Origin: Kitasatospora phosalacinea
GTDB lineage: Bacteria; Actinomycetota; Actinomycetes; Streptomycetales; Streptomycetaceae
NCBI RefSeq assembly: GCF_000717185.1
Contig: NZ_JNYE01000025.1
Coordinates: 1-64,000, forward strand
Reading direction: 5' to 3'
Length of the DNA: 64,000 nucleotides
This document shows, piece after piece, positions 19,524 to 27,915 of the stretch. Numbering within the stretch: the stretch's first letter is position 1; the number at the start of each line of letters is the position of its first letter. The notes below the pieces were generated by a model, which saw only the letters and a list, made by a program, of their open reading frames with translations, was not told the origin of the DNA and made no database searches. Made by a program: the position numbers and the translations under genes.

Positions 19524-20073
19524 GGACGAGGCGGAACCGCAACCCGAACTACTGCTGCCCGAACGGTTGTTGCCCGAGCTGGACGGAACGGAGCGCGGCC
19601 TGGCCGTGCTGATGTGCGGGCTGCCCGGCTCGGGCAAGAGCACCTACGCGCGGGCCCTGGAGCGGCGCGGCTTCACCCGGCTGTCGATCGACGAGGTGGT
19701 CTGGGACCGGCTCGGCCACGACGCGGCCGAGCTCGACCCGGCCGAGTACGACCGGATGAAGAGCGCCGTCGAGGCCGAGCTGTGGCAGGGACTGGTCCGG
19801 CTGCTGGCGGCCCGCCGCCCCGTCGTCGTCGACTACAGCTTCTGGCAGCGTGCCACCCGCGACCGCTACAAGGCCCTGGTCGAACAGCACGGCTGCCGCT
19901 GGGAGTTGATTCGTCTGCGGGCCGACCTGCCGACCCTGCGCCGCCGCCTCGCCGCCCGCAACCGGCGCAACGACGCGAACAGCGTCACGGTCTCGGAGGA
20001 GACCCTGCAGCGCTACTTCGACGCCTTCCAGGAGCCCGTGGGCGAGGGCGAGCGCGTCATCGTCCAGCACTGA
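19522..20073 (+). CDS. AAA-type P-loop kinase/ATPase (zeta-toxin-like)
   Basis: The 183-residue protein has Walker A GLPGSGKST (about 33-41), a following D in LSIDEVVWDRL, a Walker B-like VVVDYSFW, and an arginine-rich lid (LRRRLAARNRR). This is the architecture of small phosphotransferases of the gluconate/shikimate-kinase and zeta-toxin group that phosphorylate a small molecule. No antitoxin gene is adjacent, so a toxin role is not supported. The start overlaps the divergent truncated FGE. A copy of its last 50 bp recurs at 20952. Confidence 0.8.
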   Translation: MDEAEPQPELLLPERLLPELDGTERGLAVLMCGLPGSGKSTYARALERRGFTRLSIDEVVWDRLGHDAAELDPAEYDRMKSAVEAELWQGLVRLLAARRPVVVDYSFWQRATRDRYKALVEQHGCRWELIRLRADLPTLRRRLAARNRRNDANSVTVSEETLQRYFDAFQEPVGEGERVIVQH

Positions 20074-20379
20074 AGCCGTCCCGGGGGCCCCACGGAGTCG
20101 ACCGGGGCGACGTCGAAGTGCGCCGGGGGTGCCGCCGACGGCGCCGGGCCCGGCGTGCGCCCGCACGGGGGCGCCGGGCGGGCGGCGCGGCCGGGTGCCC
20201 CTCGGTGGAACGTCGCGGACGACGGCGCAGGTGCGCGGGGGCGCTGTCCGCGCGGGGCGCGCCGGAGCGGGCCCGGGGGCGCGGGCGCGCGGACGGAGGC
20301 CCGGTGCGCGGCTGGCCCCCCGTCGCCCGACGGCCCATCATGGGGGCACCCTCACTGCCCGCCGAACTCCGGAGGCATC
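20074..20379. other. Intergenic, no feature recognised
   Basis: About 306 bp of very GC-rich sequence lies between the kinase stop and the next ribosome site. The open frames here lack family resemblance and ribosome sites. I see no convincing terminator, repeat or operator. Confidence 0.5.
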
Positions 20380-20904
20380 ATGCGTTCCCCGTTCCGCGTC
20401 GCCGCCGCGCTGTCCGCCGTCACCCTGGCCGCGGTCCTGGTGCCGGTCGGCGCCGCCCGCGCCGACACCGTCGTGCTCGACTGCGTCGCGAGCACCGCCG
20501 CCACCTACAGCCCCGCGATCACCGACACCGCGCAGAGCGTCACCGTCGACGCCACCACCTCCTGGACGTGCACCGGCCTCCCCACCGGCTACACCTCCGC
20601 CACCAGCTCGGACCACTACACGACCACGCTCACCTGCACCGACCTGCTCAACTTCCCGGCCGGCAGCAAGACCTACACCTGGAACAACTCCAGCACCAGC
20701 ACCTTCAGCTTCACCCGGGTCAACACCCGGGCCGTCAACGGCACCACCGTGGTCGAGCTGGTCGGCAGCATCACCGCCGGGACCTTCCAGGGCGCCACCG
20801 TCAGCTCGACCGCCGTCGCCCTGAACACCCAGCTCGACGCCTGCTCCACCACCGGCGTCTCCGCGCTGGACTTCACCGGCGACACCGTGATCCTCGGCCT
20901 CTGA
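20380..20904 (+). CDS. Small secreted protein of unknown function
   Basis: The 174-residue protein starts at an ATG preceded by GGAGG. It has a Sec signal peptide (MRSPFRVAAALSAVTLAAVL, cleavage near ARA-DT). The mature part is Thr/Ser-rich with four cysteines (VLDC, WTC, LTC, DAC) that could form two disulfides. It looks like a compact beta-sandwich domain as found in many Streptomyces extracellular proteins. I do not recognise the family. Confidence 0.75.
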   Translation: MRSPFRVAAALSAVTLAAVLVPVGAARADTVVLDCVASTAATYSPAITDTAQSVTVDATTSWTCTGLPTGYTSATSSDHYTTTLTCTDLLNFPAGSKTYTWNNSSTSTFSFTRVNTRAVNGTTVVELVGSITAGTFQGATVSSTAVALNTQLDACSTTGVSALDFTGDTVILGL

Positions 20905-20951
20905 CCGGGCCGCCGGTGGGCCCGGCACCGTTCCGCCGGCCGGGCCGCCGT

Positions 20952-21001
20952 CGCCTTCCGGGAGCCCGGGGGCGACGGCGAGCTCGTCGTCGCCCAGCAC
21001 T
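20952..21001 (+). pseudogene. Duplicated 3' tail of the P-loop kinase gene
   Basis: The sequence from CGCCTTCCGGGAGCCCG to GCCCAGCAC is nearly identical to the last 50 bp of the kinase gene (20022-20071). Translated, AFREPGGDGELVVAQH parallels the kinase C-terminus AFQEPVGEGERVIVQH. The stop has become TGG. Nothing else of the gene is present, so this is a fragment left by duplication or by replacement of a second copy. Confidence 0.65.
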
Positions 21002-21078
21002 GGGCCACCGGGGCGACCGGCCCGGGAGCCGATGCGGCAGAATGCGGGCCGGACCAGTGCGAGGAGAGCGAGACCGGC

Positions 21079-21483
21079 ATGACCGATGCGGACCCGACGG
21101 ACCTGATCCACCTGGAGGACCCCGGCGGCGACCGCTGCGTCGTGCGCGTCGCGGGTCGGGAGCCCGGCCTGCGGGACGACCACGACATGCTCCGGGCCGC
21201 GATCCTGGTGCACGCCGACTTCGTCGACGCCAGGCTGGAGCTGCACCTCTCCCCGCGCGACCTCGACGCGTGGCAGGCCGGACTGAACGGCCTCCGGCCC
21301 GGCACCGGCACGAGCCTCGGCGGGGAGCGCGGGGCAGGCCTGGCCGTCCACCTGCAGGAGGACCGCTCCCTGGCCGTGACGGTCCACGATCCCGACCGGC
21401 TCAGCGTGGTGCTGTGGATCCAGCCGCCGGAGAACTGGACGGACGAGCACCTGGAGCGGCTGGAACGGGTTCGGCGTAGCTGA
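21079..21483 (+). CDS. DUF5959-like small cytoplasmic protein
   Basis: The 134-residue acidic protein has a pattern I associate with a Streptomyces family of unknown function (DUF5959). It starts LIHLEDPGGDRCVVRVAG, then HADFVDARLELHLSPRDLDAWQAGL, a beta-rich middle, and an acidic C-terminal helix DEHLERLERVR. There is no signal peptide or membrane segment. GAGGAGAGCGAG precedes the start. Function is unknown. Confidence 0.7.
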   Translation: MTDADPTDLIHLEDPGGDRCVVRVAGREPGLRDDHDMLRAAILVHADFVDARLELHLSPRDLDAWQAGLNGLRPGTGTSLGGERGAGLAVHLQEDRSLAVTVHDPDRLSVVLWIQPPENWTDEHLERLERVRRS

Positions 21484-21520
21484 CTGCCCCGGCCCGGAGC
21501 CCTGTGGACGGCGCCGGGCC

Positions 21521-21572
21521 GGGTGGCCGGATCAGGAGACCGGGGCGGGTGGCCGGATCAGGAGACCGGGGC
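21521..21572. repeat. 26-bp exact tandem duplication carrying a stop codon
   Basis: A 26-bp unit at 21521-21546 is repeated exactly at 21547-21572. The second copy contains the stop codon (21558-21560) and last four codons of the minus-strand ROK kinase gene. It matches the pattern of 3'-end duplication seen at other genes here. Confidence 0.9.
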
Positions 21573-22592
21573 GGTGACCGCGGCGACCTCGGGGAGGCGG
21601 GCGGCGAGGAGGCGGCCGGCGCCGATGAGGCCGGAGTCGTCGTCGGCGGCCCCGAGCACGACCGTGTCGCGGATCTCCTCGGGGGTGAGGCCGAAGCAGC
21701 CGAGGCGTTCGAGTTCGGCGGTGAGGAGTTCGGCGTAGCGCGGGCCGACGGCGAGGGCGAAGCCGCCGATCAGGACGTAGCGGCGGATGCCGATCGCGGT
21801 GAAGACGGCGGTGATCGCGGAGGCGAGGGCGGTGAGGCCGGGGCGCAGGGCGTCGGTCGCGAAGGCGTCCCCGGCGTGGAGGGCGGCCACCAGGGCGTGG
21901 TTGTCGAGCAGTTCGGGGTCGGGGGCGGTGGCGGCGAGGGCGGAGCGGGCGTAGCCGTCGGGGTCGGCGTGGGCCGCGCGGCGGGCGGCGGCGAGGGCGC
22001 CGCGCCCGGAGGCGAGGGCGCCGAGGTGGCCGCGGCCGCCGCAGTCGCAGGGGGCGGCGTCGGGGGACGGGTCGACGGTCCAGTGGCCGAGTTCGCCGCC
22101 GTGGCCCTCGGTGTCGAGCAGGACCTCGCCGTTGCGGAAGACCTTGTTGCCGATGCCGGAGCTGACCGTGATCAGGCAGAACGGCCGCTCGTCGGCGGGG
22201 TCGACGTAGCGCCAGACCGCGGCCGTCAGGTCGTTGACCACGACGACGGGCAGGCCGAGGCGTTCCTCCAACTGCCGCTGCACCGGGAGCTGTTCGCCGG
22301 GACCGCCCCAGACGGTGGGGGCGGCCAGGGCGCGGCCGTCGGCGGTGACGGGGCCGGCGAAGGCGATGGCGACGGCGCTGCTGCCGTGGCGTTCGACGGC
22401 TTCGGCGGCGAGGGCGGCGACCTGGTCGAGCACCCGGGCCTGGAGGTCCGCGACCGGCAGGTCGGGGTGCGCGGCTATGCCGTCGGTGGGGACGCGGCGG
22501 ACGTCGGTGACGGTGTCGTCGTGCACGCCGTAGCGGGCGGTGCGCAGCGTGGTGCCGCCGAGGTCGATGACGGTGAGTGCGGCGTCGGACAA
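21558..22592 (-). CDS. ROK family sugar kinase (glucokinase-like)
   Basis: The 344-residue protein has the ROK phosphate motif IDLGGTTLR (about 9-17). It also has a FAGPV segment, VVNDLTAAVWR, GIGNKV, the ROK histidine/zinc region GELGHW followed by CDCGGRGHLGAL, and a C-terminal adenosine loop VLIGGF. ROK kinases phosphorylate glucose or similar hexoses. The TTG start at 22592 follows GGGGAG. A CebR-like palindrome 151 bp upstream suggests control by a LacI-family sugar regulator. Its 3' end is part of a tandem repeat. Confidence 0.88.
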   Translation of the reverse strand: MSDAALTVIDLGGTTLRTARYGVHDDTVTDVRRVPTDGIAAHPDLPVADLQARVLDQVAALAAEAVERHGSSAVAIAFAGPVTADGRALAAPTVWGGPGEQLPVQRQLEERLGLPVVVVNDLTAAVWRYVDPADERPFCLITVSSGIGNKVFRNGEVLLDTEGHGGELGHWTVDPSPDAAPCDCGGRGHLGALASGRGALAAARRAAHADPDGYARSALAATAPDPELLDNHALVAALHAGDAFATDALRPGLTALASAITAVFTAIGIRRYVLIGGFALAVGPRYAELLTAELERLGCFGLTPEEIRDTVVLGAADDDSGLIGAGRLLAARLPEVAAVTAPVS

Positions 22593-22638
22593 GGGTTGCT
22601 CCCCGGGCTTCGGTGCTTCTGCGGTGCGGCGGTGCGAT

Positions 22639-22712
22639 GCGGTGCTTCTGCGTCGCGGCGGGCTGCCTCGCGGCGGGCTGCGGTGCGGTGCTTCTGCGTC
22701 GCGGTGGGCTGC
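22639..22712. repeat. 28-bp direct repeat upstream of the ROK kinase
   Basis: GCGGTGCTTCTGCGTCGCGG followed by CGGGCTGC at 22639-22666 recurs with one mismatch at 22685-22712. Partial copies lie between and before them. The array fills the leader region between the kinase start and the CebR-like box and may set their spacing. Confidence 0.75.
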
Positions 22713-22742
22713 GGCGTGATCGTACACGGCCGCGGGCCGATA

Positions 22743-22756
22743 TGGGAGCGCTCCCA
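22743..22756. promoter_or_regulatory. CebR-like LacI-family operator
   Basis: TGGGAGCGCTCCCA is a perfect 14-bp palindrome. It is identical to the published CebR box that controls cello-oligosaccharide uptake and hydrolysis in Streptomyces. It lies upstream of the ROK kinase (minus strand) and of the receptor gene (plus strand, start 22889). Glucose from cellobiose would need a glucokinase, so the kinase is the more logical target. Confidence 0.75.
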
Positions 22757-22888
22757 CGGCCATCGCCGCCCACCCGGCGGCGCCGAACCCGTGTGCGGTG
22801 TCGGGGGCGGGGTCTACATTTGTCTCCCGGCGTCCGGTTCGGGCGCGGCGCGGCGCGGGCCGCGGGGGCGGTGGCTGCGGGGGTGGCG

Positions 22889-25825
22889 ATGGCGTCCGGT
22901 TCGGGTCGCGGCGGCGCGGGGGTGGGCGGGGTGCGCACCACCGCCAAGTACGAGGTGGACGCGCTGGTCCAGGATCTGGTGGCGCAGTTCAGCGCGGCCC
23001 GGCTGCCGATGCCGGTGGTGGTGCTGTACGCGCAGGAGGACGATCCGGAGCTGGACGCGGAGGTCCGCTCCGTGGTCCGGGCGGTGCAGGAGGCGCAGGA
23101 GGGCGGCGACCTGCCGCACCGGACGGTGCCGCACGTGCCCGACGGCGATCCGCACGGCAACGCGATCGCGATCCTGGACGGGCTGGCGAAGGGCCCGTGG
23201 GCCCGCCGCGGGCCGTCCTGGTACCGCGGCTACCCGGCGCCCCGCTCGCGGCTGGTGGCCGCGATCGAGGCCGCGACCCGGCACGTGCTGGACGACTCCC
23301 CCGCCGCCGGGGCCGCCCCGGGCCCCGGCGCGCGGCCGTTCGAGGAGCAGGTGGAGTCGGTGCTGGCCCGGCTGCGGGACTTGCACTGGCGGCCCGAACC
23401 GCGGGTCGCCGGTGGCGAGTTGCAGCGCCTGCTGTCGCCCGTCCTGAACTCCACCACGCTGATCGGGGCGTTCGTCCTGGCGGCGCTCACCAGCCTGCTG
23501 ACGCAGGCGAGTTGGCAGCTGGTCGCGGCGGTGCTGCTGGGGGCGGTGGCGGTGCTCGGGGCGACCGGCTGGGTGCGGCGCAACACGGCGCCGCTGTCCT
23601 GGCTGGGCCCGGCCAGCCGCTGGTTCGCGACGACGACGTTCCTGGCCGCGTCGGGGCGGCAGGCGGCGGCCTGGTCGCTGTGGCGGCCGCGGATGTCCTG
23701 GGACGTGACGCAGGCCCGGGCCCGCGAGGTGGCCGGGGAGATCCTGAAGGCCCAACTGCCCGGCACCCCGGCCGAGGAGCGCGACCGCGCCCAGCAGTTC
23801 CACCTCCAACTGCGCACCCTGGCCCTGCTGGAGGACCTGCGCCGGGCGCACCGCTCCTGGGCGCCGGACGCCCGGGGCCGCAAGCGGCGCGTCCCGCCGG
23901 TGGTGTTCGTGCCGCGGGCGGACGCGCCGGGCGGGGCGCTGCGGGTGCTGGGCGCGATCTCCGACGTGCGCAGCCGCCGCAGCGAGCAGGACCCGCTGCT
24001 GGTGCTGGCCGCGGTCGCGCACGCGGACGTGACGGCCTGGATGGAGGACGAGCACACCGCCCCGCCCGGCGGCCACCCCTTCGGGCCGCGCGGCGGCCCG
24101 TACGAGAACTGGGTGAGCGACCTGAGGGTGCGTCAGGCACCGAGCCGGGGGCGGGCGTTGGCGTGGACGCTGCCGGTGCGGTTGACCAGGCAGCAGTTGC
24201 AGGCGGGCGGGAGCACCCGGTTGGCACCGGTGCCGGTGCGGCGGTCCTGGTGGTTCCTGTGGTCGCGCTGGTCGGTGCTGCTGGCGCTGGTGCTGGTGGC
24301 GGCCGGGGCGGGGCTGCGGGTGCAGCAGCTGGCGGAGCGGTACTGCGAGGCCCGGCTGGTGGGTTCGAACCCGGACGCGGTCTGGCGCACCGGCCCGGGC
24401 GGGACGCCGGAGTGCGTCGGCGTGGCGACCGGGTCGGTGACCTTCGCGGGGGACGGCGGCGGCGTGCGGCTGAGCGGCGAACTGCCGGGGCGGGACTCGG
24501 AGCGCACCGGGGCGGACGTCGGGCTCGGCGAGCTGGAGGCGGCGATCCGGCGGGAGAACGCGCGGGTGGACGCGCTGCCGGACGTCCGCTACGTGACGGT
24601 GGTGTACGCGGGCGCGCTGACCACCGCGGCCGGGCAGGAGGGCCGGGCGCTGAACGGCCTGAAGGAGCTGGCGGGCGTCCACCTGGCGCAGGTGCGCAAC
24701 AACGCGGGCGACCCGCTGAAGGTGAAGGTGCTGGTCGCCAACGGCGGGCAGGACATGTACTTCCAGACCGAGATGGTGCACCGGATCGTCGACCTCGCCG
24801 CCCGGGACCGCTCGGTCGCCGGGGTGGTCGGCCTGGGCCGGGACACCGAGGACAGCGACGCCGCGCTGACGCTGCTCCAGCAGGCGGGCCTGGCCGTGGT
24901 CAGCACCACCAACTCGGCCAGCTACCTGGCCCGCGGCCACGTCAACTACTTCGGCCTGGCCGCCACCGACCAGGAGGAGGCGGCGGCGCTGCGCCTGATC
25001 GTCGACGGCCTCGGCACCCCGCCCCAGGACCGCTGGGCGGCCGTGCTGACCCGCACCCCCACGCCCGACGACCGCTACAGCCCCGAGCACGCCCGCTACG
25101 GCAGCGCGATGCTCACCGACGCGGGCTACCGGCTGGTCGGCGGGCGCCCGCTGGAGTACGGCCTGAACAGCAACGGCGACCCGGACTACGAGCAGGCGCT
25201 CGCCACCACCTGCCACGGCGGGCACCCGCCGGCCGTGCTGTACCTGGCCGGGCGCGCCGACGACGTCAACCAGCTGATGCGGCGCCTCGCCGACGACAAG
25301 GGCTGCGCCCGGCCGCTGACCGTCCTCACCGGGGACGACCTGACGAAGGCGCAGTTCCGCACCGGGGGCACGGCGGTGGCCCCGCAGGCCACCCTGTACT
25401 ACACCGCGCTGAGCGACCCGGCCGCGACGGCGCGCGGCTCCGACCTGGCCGCCACCGCCGCGGCCGTCCTGCACCTGGTGCCGCGGGCCGCCAACCCGTA
25501 CGAGGACGACGTCTTCTCGGACGGTTCGCTCGCCCTCGCCTACGACGCGGTGGCGGCGCTGCAGGCCGGTGCGGCCAAGGCCGGGGCCTCGCAGCTGACC
25601 GGGACGGGCTCGGTGATGGCGGCGCTGCGCGCGGTGCAGTTGAACAACCGGCCCACCGGGACGGTCGACTTCCGCGGGGCCGCCCCGCTGGCCACCGAGC
25701 CGCAGCCCGGGCACGGCCTGCACGTGATCCGGGTCCGGCGCGACGCGCAGGGCGCGCCGGTCGTCGACCGGCTGTGCGGGCGCCCGGCGGGTGAGACCGC
25801 TCCGCTGACGGGCTGCGCACCCTGA
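22889..25825 (+). CDS. Membrane-anchored periplasmic-binding (type 1) receptor of unknown role
   Basis: The 978-residue protein has an unusual layout. A cytoplasmic-looking N-terminus (1-185) is followed by a hydrophobic pair of helices (about 190-229). Then come a basic soluble central region (230-450), a single strong membrane helix (about 460-479), and a large extracytoplasmic domain (about 500-978). That last domain has the order of a type 1 periplasmic-binding fold of the branched-chain amino-acid receptor group: VYAGAL, VKVLVANGGQDMYF, VVGLGRDTEDSD, AVVSTTNSASYL, YFGLAATDQEEAAAL and FSDGSLALAYDAVAAL. There is no lipobox, ABC partner, kinase or GGDEF domain. It looks like a ligand receptor with a novel intracellular part. 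Confidence 0.7.
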   Translation: MASGSGRGGAGVGGVRTTAKYEVDALVQDLVAQFSAARLPMPVVVLYAQEDDPELDAEVRSVVRAVQEAQEGGDLPHRTVPHVPDGDPHGNAIAILDGLAKGPWARRGPSWYRGYPAPRSRLVAAIEAATRHVLDDSPAAGAAPGPGARPFEEQVESVLARLRDLHWRPEPRVAGGELQRLLSPVLNSTTLIGAFVLAALTSLLTQASWQLVAAVLLGAVAVLGATGWVRRNTAPLSWLGPASRWFATTTFLAASGRQAAAWSLWRPRMSWDVTQARAREVAGEILKAQLPGTPAEERDRAQQFHLQLRTLALLEDLRRAHRSWAPDARGRKRRVPPVVFVPRADAPGGALRVLGAISDVRSRRSEQDPLLVLAAVAHADVTAWMEDEHTAPPGGHPFGPRGGPYENWVSDLRVRQAPSRGRALAWTLPVRLTRQQLQAGGSTRLAPVPVRRSWWFLWSRWSVLLALVLVAAGAGLRVQQLAERYCEARLVGSNPDAVWRTGPGGTPECVGVATGSVTFAGDGGGVRLSGELPGRDSERTGADVGLGELEAAIRRENARVDALPDVRYVTVVYAGALTTAAGQEGRALNGLKELAGVHLAQVRNNAGDPLKVKVLVANGGQDMYFQTEMVHRIVDLAARDRSVAGVVGLGRDTEDSDAALTLLQQAGLAVVSTTNSASYLARGHVNYFGLAATDQEEAAALRLIVDGLGTPPQDRWAAVLTRTPTPDDRYSPEHARYGSAMLTDAGYRLVGGRPLEYGLNSNGDPDYEQALATTCHGGHPPAVLYLAGRADDVNQLMRRLADDKGCARPLTVLTGDDLTKAQFRTGGTAVAPQATLYYTALSDPAATARGSDLAATAAAVLHLVPRAANPYEDDVFSDGSLALAYDAVAALQAGAAKAGASQLTGTGSVMAALRAVQLNNRPTGTVDFRGAAPLATEPQPGHGLHVIRVRRDAQGAPVVDRLCGRPAGETAPLTGCAP

Positions 25826-25853
25826 GCGGGGGCGGCCCGTCAGCGGGGGGCGC

Positions 25854-26426
25854 TCAGCAGGGGGTGGCCTGGGCGCCGATCAGGCCCCGGCCGGTGTCGC
25901 GGGCGCGCTGCCAGGCGGGCGCCAGGGCGTCGAGCAGGGCGGCGGCGTCCTCCTCCGCGATCTCGTCCAGCACCTCGTGCAGCCGGTGCTCGGCGGCGGC
26001 CCGCTGCGCGGGGTCGAGCGCGAGGGCGGCCGTGACGGCGGGGCAGGTGGCCCGGACCTGCTCCGGGGTCAGCACGAAGTTGCCGAACCAGCCCGGCAGT
26101 TCGGCGAACCGCTGCGGGCCGAGGGCGTGGGCGAGCCCGGCGGCCGGGTGGCCCTTGCGACAGGAGACCGCGAGGAACGGGCCGGACTTCTCGTGGGCGC
26201 CCCAGATCTCGTAGAGCAGGTCGAGGTGGTCGTCCAGCAGGTCGGGGGCGGCCAGGTCGTACTGCTCCTCGCGCCGGCGCAGGTCGAGGGCGCCGCTGCA
26301 CCAGCGCTCGAACGCGGCCCGGCCCGCGGCGGCCTGCGCCGCGATCGGCGGGCCCAGCAGCGGGGCCGCCCCGGCGACGACCGCGCCGGGCACCGGCATG
26401 ACGATCCACCACCCCGTGAAACCCAT
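25854..26426 (-). CDS. Uncharacterised protein
   Basis: The 190-residue protein begins MGFTGWWIVMPVPGAVVAGAAPLLGPP, a hydrophobic stretch that could be a signal anchor. A helical, charged body follows, including REEQYDLAAPDLLDDHLDLLYEIWGAHEKSGPF and LTPEQVRATCPAV, with an acidic helix near the end (EIAEEDAAALLDAL). I do not recognise the family. The frame is chosen over an overlapping one for its ordinary amino-acid composition. Confidence 0.6.
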   Translation of the reverse strand: MGFTGWWIVMPVPGAVVAGAAPLLGPPIAAQAAAGRAAFERWCSGALDLRRREEQYDLAAPDLLDDHLDLLYEIWGAHEKSGPFLAVSCRKGHPAAGLAHALGPQRFAELPGWFGNFVLTPEQVRATCPAVTAALALDPAQRAAAEHRLHEVLDEIAEEDAAALLDALAPAWQRARDTGRGLIGAQATPC

Positions 26427-26430
26427 GCCC

Positions 26431-26530
26431 GCCAGGGTACGCAGGAGCGGTGACAGCGTCGGGGCGCTCGTGCTCAGCGGGCCAGGGTACGCAGGGGCGG
26501 TGACAGCGCCGGGGCGCTCGTGCTCAGCGG
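26431..26530. repeat. 50-bp tandem duplication carrying a stop codon
   Basis: Two 50-bp units (26431-26480 and 26481-26530) differ at two positions, and the next 6 bp begin a third. The second unit includes the stop codon (26524-26526) and last codons of the downstream minus-strand gene. The first unit is a non-coding copy of that gene end. Confidence 0.9.
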
Positions 26531-27123
26531 GCCAGGTCGCGGACCAGGGTGCTGCTGACCTGCGGGAGTTCGCCGTACTCGGGGTCGTCGCAGTCGACGG
26601 GCAACTGGTGGACCACGGCGGCCAGCCGGGGCGGGAGCTTCACGTCGAGGCCCTCGTGGCACAGCGCGAGGATCTCCGCGGGGACGCCCGCCGGGAGCAG
26701 CGCGTCGCGGGAGCCCAGCACCCGCTGCGCGGGCCGGGGCCCGGTGGCGAGCGCCTCGGCCTGGCGGCGCCAGACCTCGGCGTCCAGGAACTCGCCGAGG
26801 CTGCGGTGCAGCAGGCTCAGGCAGGACGCGGCGGTGTAGGAGCCGCCGCCCGCCGCGAACTGCCACCAGAACTGGGCGCCTTCGCGGTGCCCGGCGACGT
26901 GCAGCAGGGCGCCGAGGACGAGGGCGCCCCCGGGGTGGATCCGGCGGTCGTTGGCCAGGAGCTCCAGCGAGGCGGCGGCGGTCGGCATCGCGAGGACCAG
27001 GGCGGTCGCGAGGTCGAGTTCGTGGGCGGCCTGCAGGTGCTCGGACGGGAAGGGGCGGGGGGCGGTCAGCAGCCGGTCCCAGGAGACCGGGGCGTCCGCC
27101 GGGCCGCCGCGCCGCCCGCTCAC
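26524..27123 (-). CDS. Sigma-factor-coupled protein of unknown function
   Basis: The 199-residue protein is helical and Ala/Leu-rich. It includes SEHLQAAHELDLATALVLAMPTAAASLELL, GALLHVAGHREGAQFWWQFAAGGGSYTAASCLSLL and RSLGEFLDAEVWRRQAE, a TPR-like repeat texture. It has no membrane segment. Its GTG start overlaps the stop of the upstream sigma-like gene by 4 bp (GTGA), so the two are made together. This suggests a partner or regulator of the sigma factor, but no anti-sigma zinc motif is present. Confidence 0.75.
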   Translation of the reverse strand: MSGRRGGPADAPVSWDRLLTAPRPFPSEHLQAAHELDLATALVLAMPTAAASLELLANDRRIHPGGALVLGALLHVAGHREGAQFWWQFAAGGGSYTAASCLSLLHRSLGEFLDAEVWRRQAEALATGPRPAQRVLGSRDALLPAGVPAEILALCHEGLDVKLPPRLAAVVHQLPVDCDDPEYGELPQVSSTLVRDLAR

Positions 27124-27713
27124 CCGTGCTCCCGGCGGGGGCGGGGGCAGTGGGGGACGGGGCCGGGGCGGGCGGGGACCAGGGCGGCGGCGAGGCGGTT
27201 GAGGGCCTGGGTGGCGGTGGAGCGCACGTTGGCCTCGGTGGTGGCCAGGCAGTCGGCTATCTGGGCGTCCGTCAGGTCGAGCAGGTAGCGCAGCACGACG
27301 ACGTCGTGGCGCCGCTCGGAGAGGCCGCGCAGCGCGGCGTACAGCTGCTGGTGGCCGGCGGTGGTCGCGGGCAGGTGCCGGGCCCGTTCGGCGGCGCGCC
27401 GCACCGCGCAGACCCAGAGCGGGACGTGGCCGGGGGGCGGGGGCGGTTCGTCGGCGGCCATCCGCTGCAGCACGGCGGCGCCGACCTCCTCCTTGAGGAT
27501 CGTCCAGGCCTGGAAGGCCGGGAACTGCTCGCGCAGGATGCGCGGCCACTCGTGCCACACCCGGCCCTTGGCGGTCTCCACGGCTGCGCGGGCGGCGCGG
27601 GCGTCGGGCAGCCGGGCCCCGGCGAAGCCGGTCCACGTCCGGTGGTGGGTGTCGCAGAACGCGTCGAAGGTCAGGCGGTGCCGGTCGCCCACGGCCCAGT
27701 CGCTCTCGTTCAC
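27120..27713 (-). CDS. RNA polymerase sigma factor-like protein (sigma-70 family)
   Basis: The 197-residue protein has an N-terminal helical part in the place of sigma region 2 (FDAFCDTHHRTWTGFAGARL to VWHEWPRILREQF). Its region 4-like HTH is clear: LSERRHDVVVLRYLLDLTDAQIADCL followed by TTEANVRSTATQALNRL. Region 2 is poorly conserved, so it is an atypical ECF-like factor. GGGAGGAA precedes the GTG at 27713. The downstream coupled gene is a likely partner. The 325-bp AT-richer spacer upstream holds phased repeats. Confidence 0.75.
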   Translation of the reverse strand: MNESDWAVGDRHRLTFDAFCDTHHRTWTGFAGARLPDARAARAAVETAKGRVWHEWPRILREQFPAFQAWTILKEEVGAAVLQRMAADEPPPPPGHVPLWVCAVRRAAERARHLPATTAGHQQLYAALRGLSERRHDVVVLRYLLDLTDAQIADCLATTEANVRSTATQALNRLAAALVPARPGPVPHCPRPRREHG

Positions 27714-27885
27714 GCCCGTTCCTCCCCGGTGGCCGGCGGGAACTCGCGTCCCCAGGGAGAACATTAAGGCGCATCAGGTGGCGAAATGGTAATCCGGCGC
27801 AAGAGCTTTCAAGATCAGACATAAGTCGCCCCAACTGACAACCCGACCATTCGGCGCACCGATCGAGCTGGGCCGCTCCGCAACC

Positions 27886-27915
27886 GCTTCCGACCGTTTC
27901 CGAGCGTTTCCGATC
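27886..27915. promoter_or_regulatory. Three 10-bp phased repeats in the sigma/methyltransferase spacer
   Basis: Three consecutive 10-bp units, GCTTCCGACC, GTTTCCGAGC and GTTTCCGATC, share the core TTCCGA, with a weaker fourth after. A 10-bp period puts all cores on one face of the helix, as in cooperative activator sites. The 325-bp spacer 27714-28038 is the AT-richest stretch nearby and separates two divergent genes. No other feature is seen in it. Confidence 0.5.

Noticed and set aside
19522..20073. Zeta-type toxin of a toxin-antitoxin pair
   Set aside because: The upstream partner is a truncated FGE on the other strand and no small antitoxin gene is adjacent. General P-loop kinase is the safer call.
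22577..22888. N-terminal extension of the receptor protein to an upstream GTG
   Set aside because: It would overlap the ROK kinase start, the 28-bp repeats and the CebR box, and it is Arg/Cys-rich without homology-like features.
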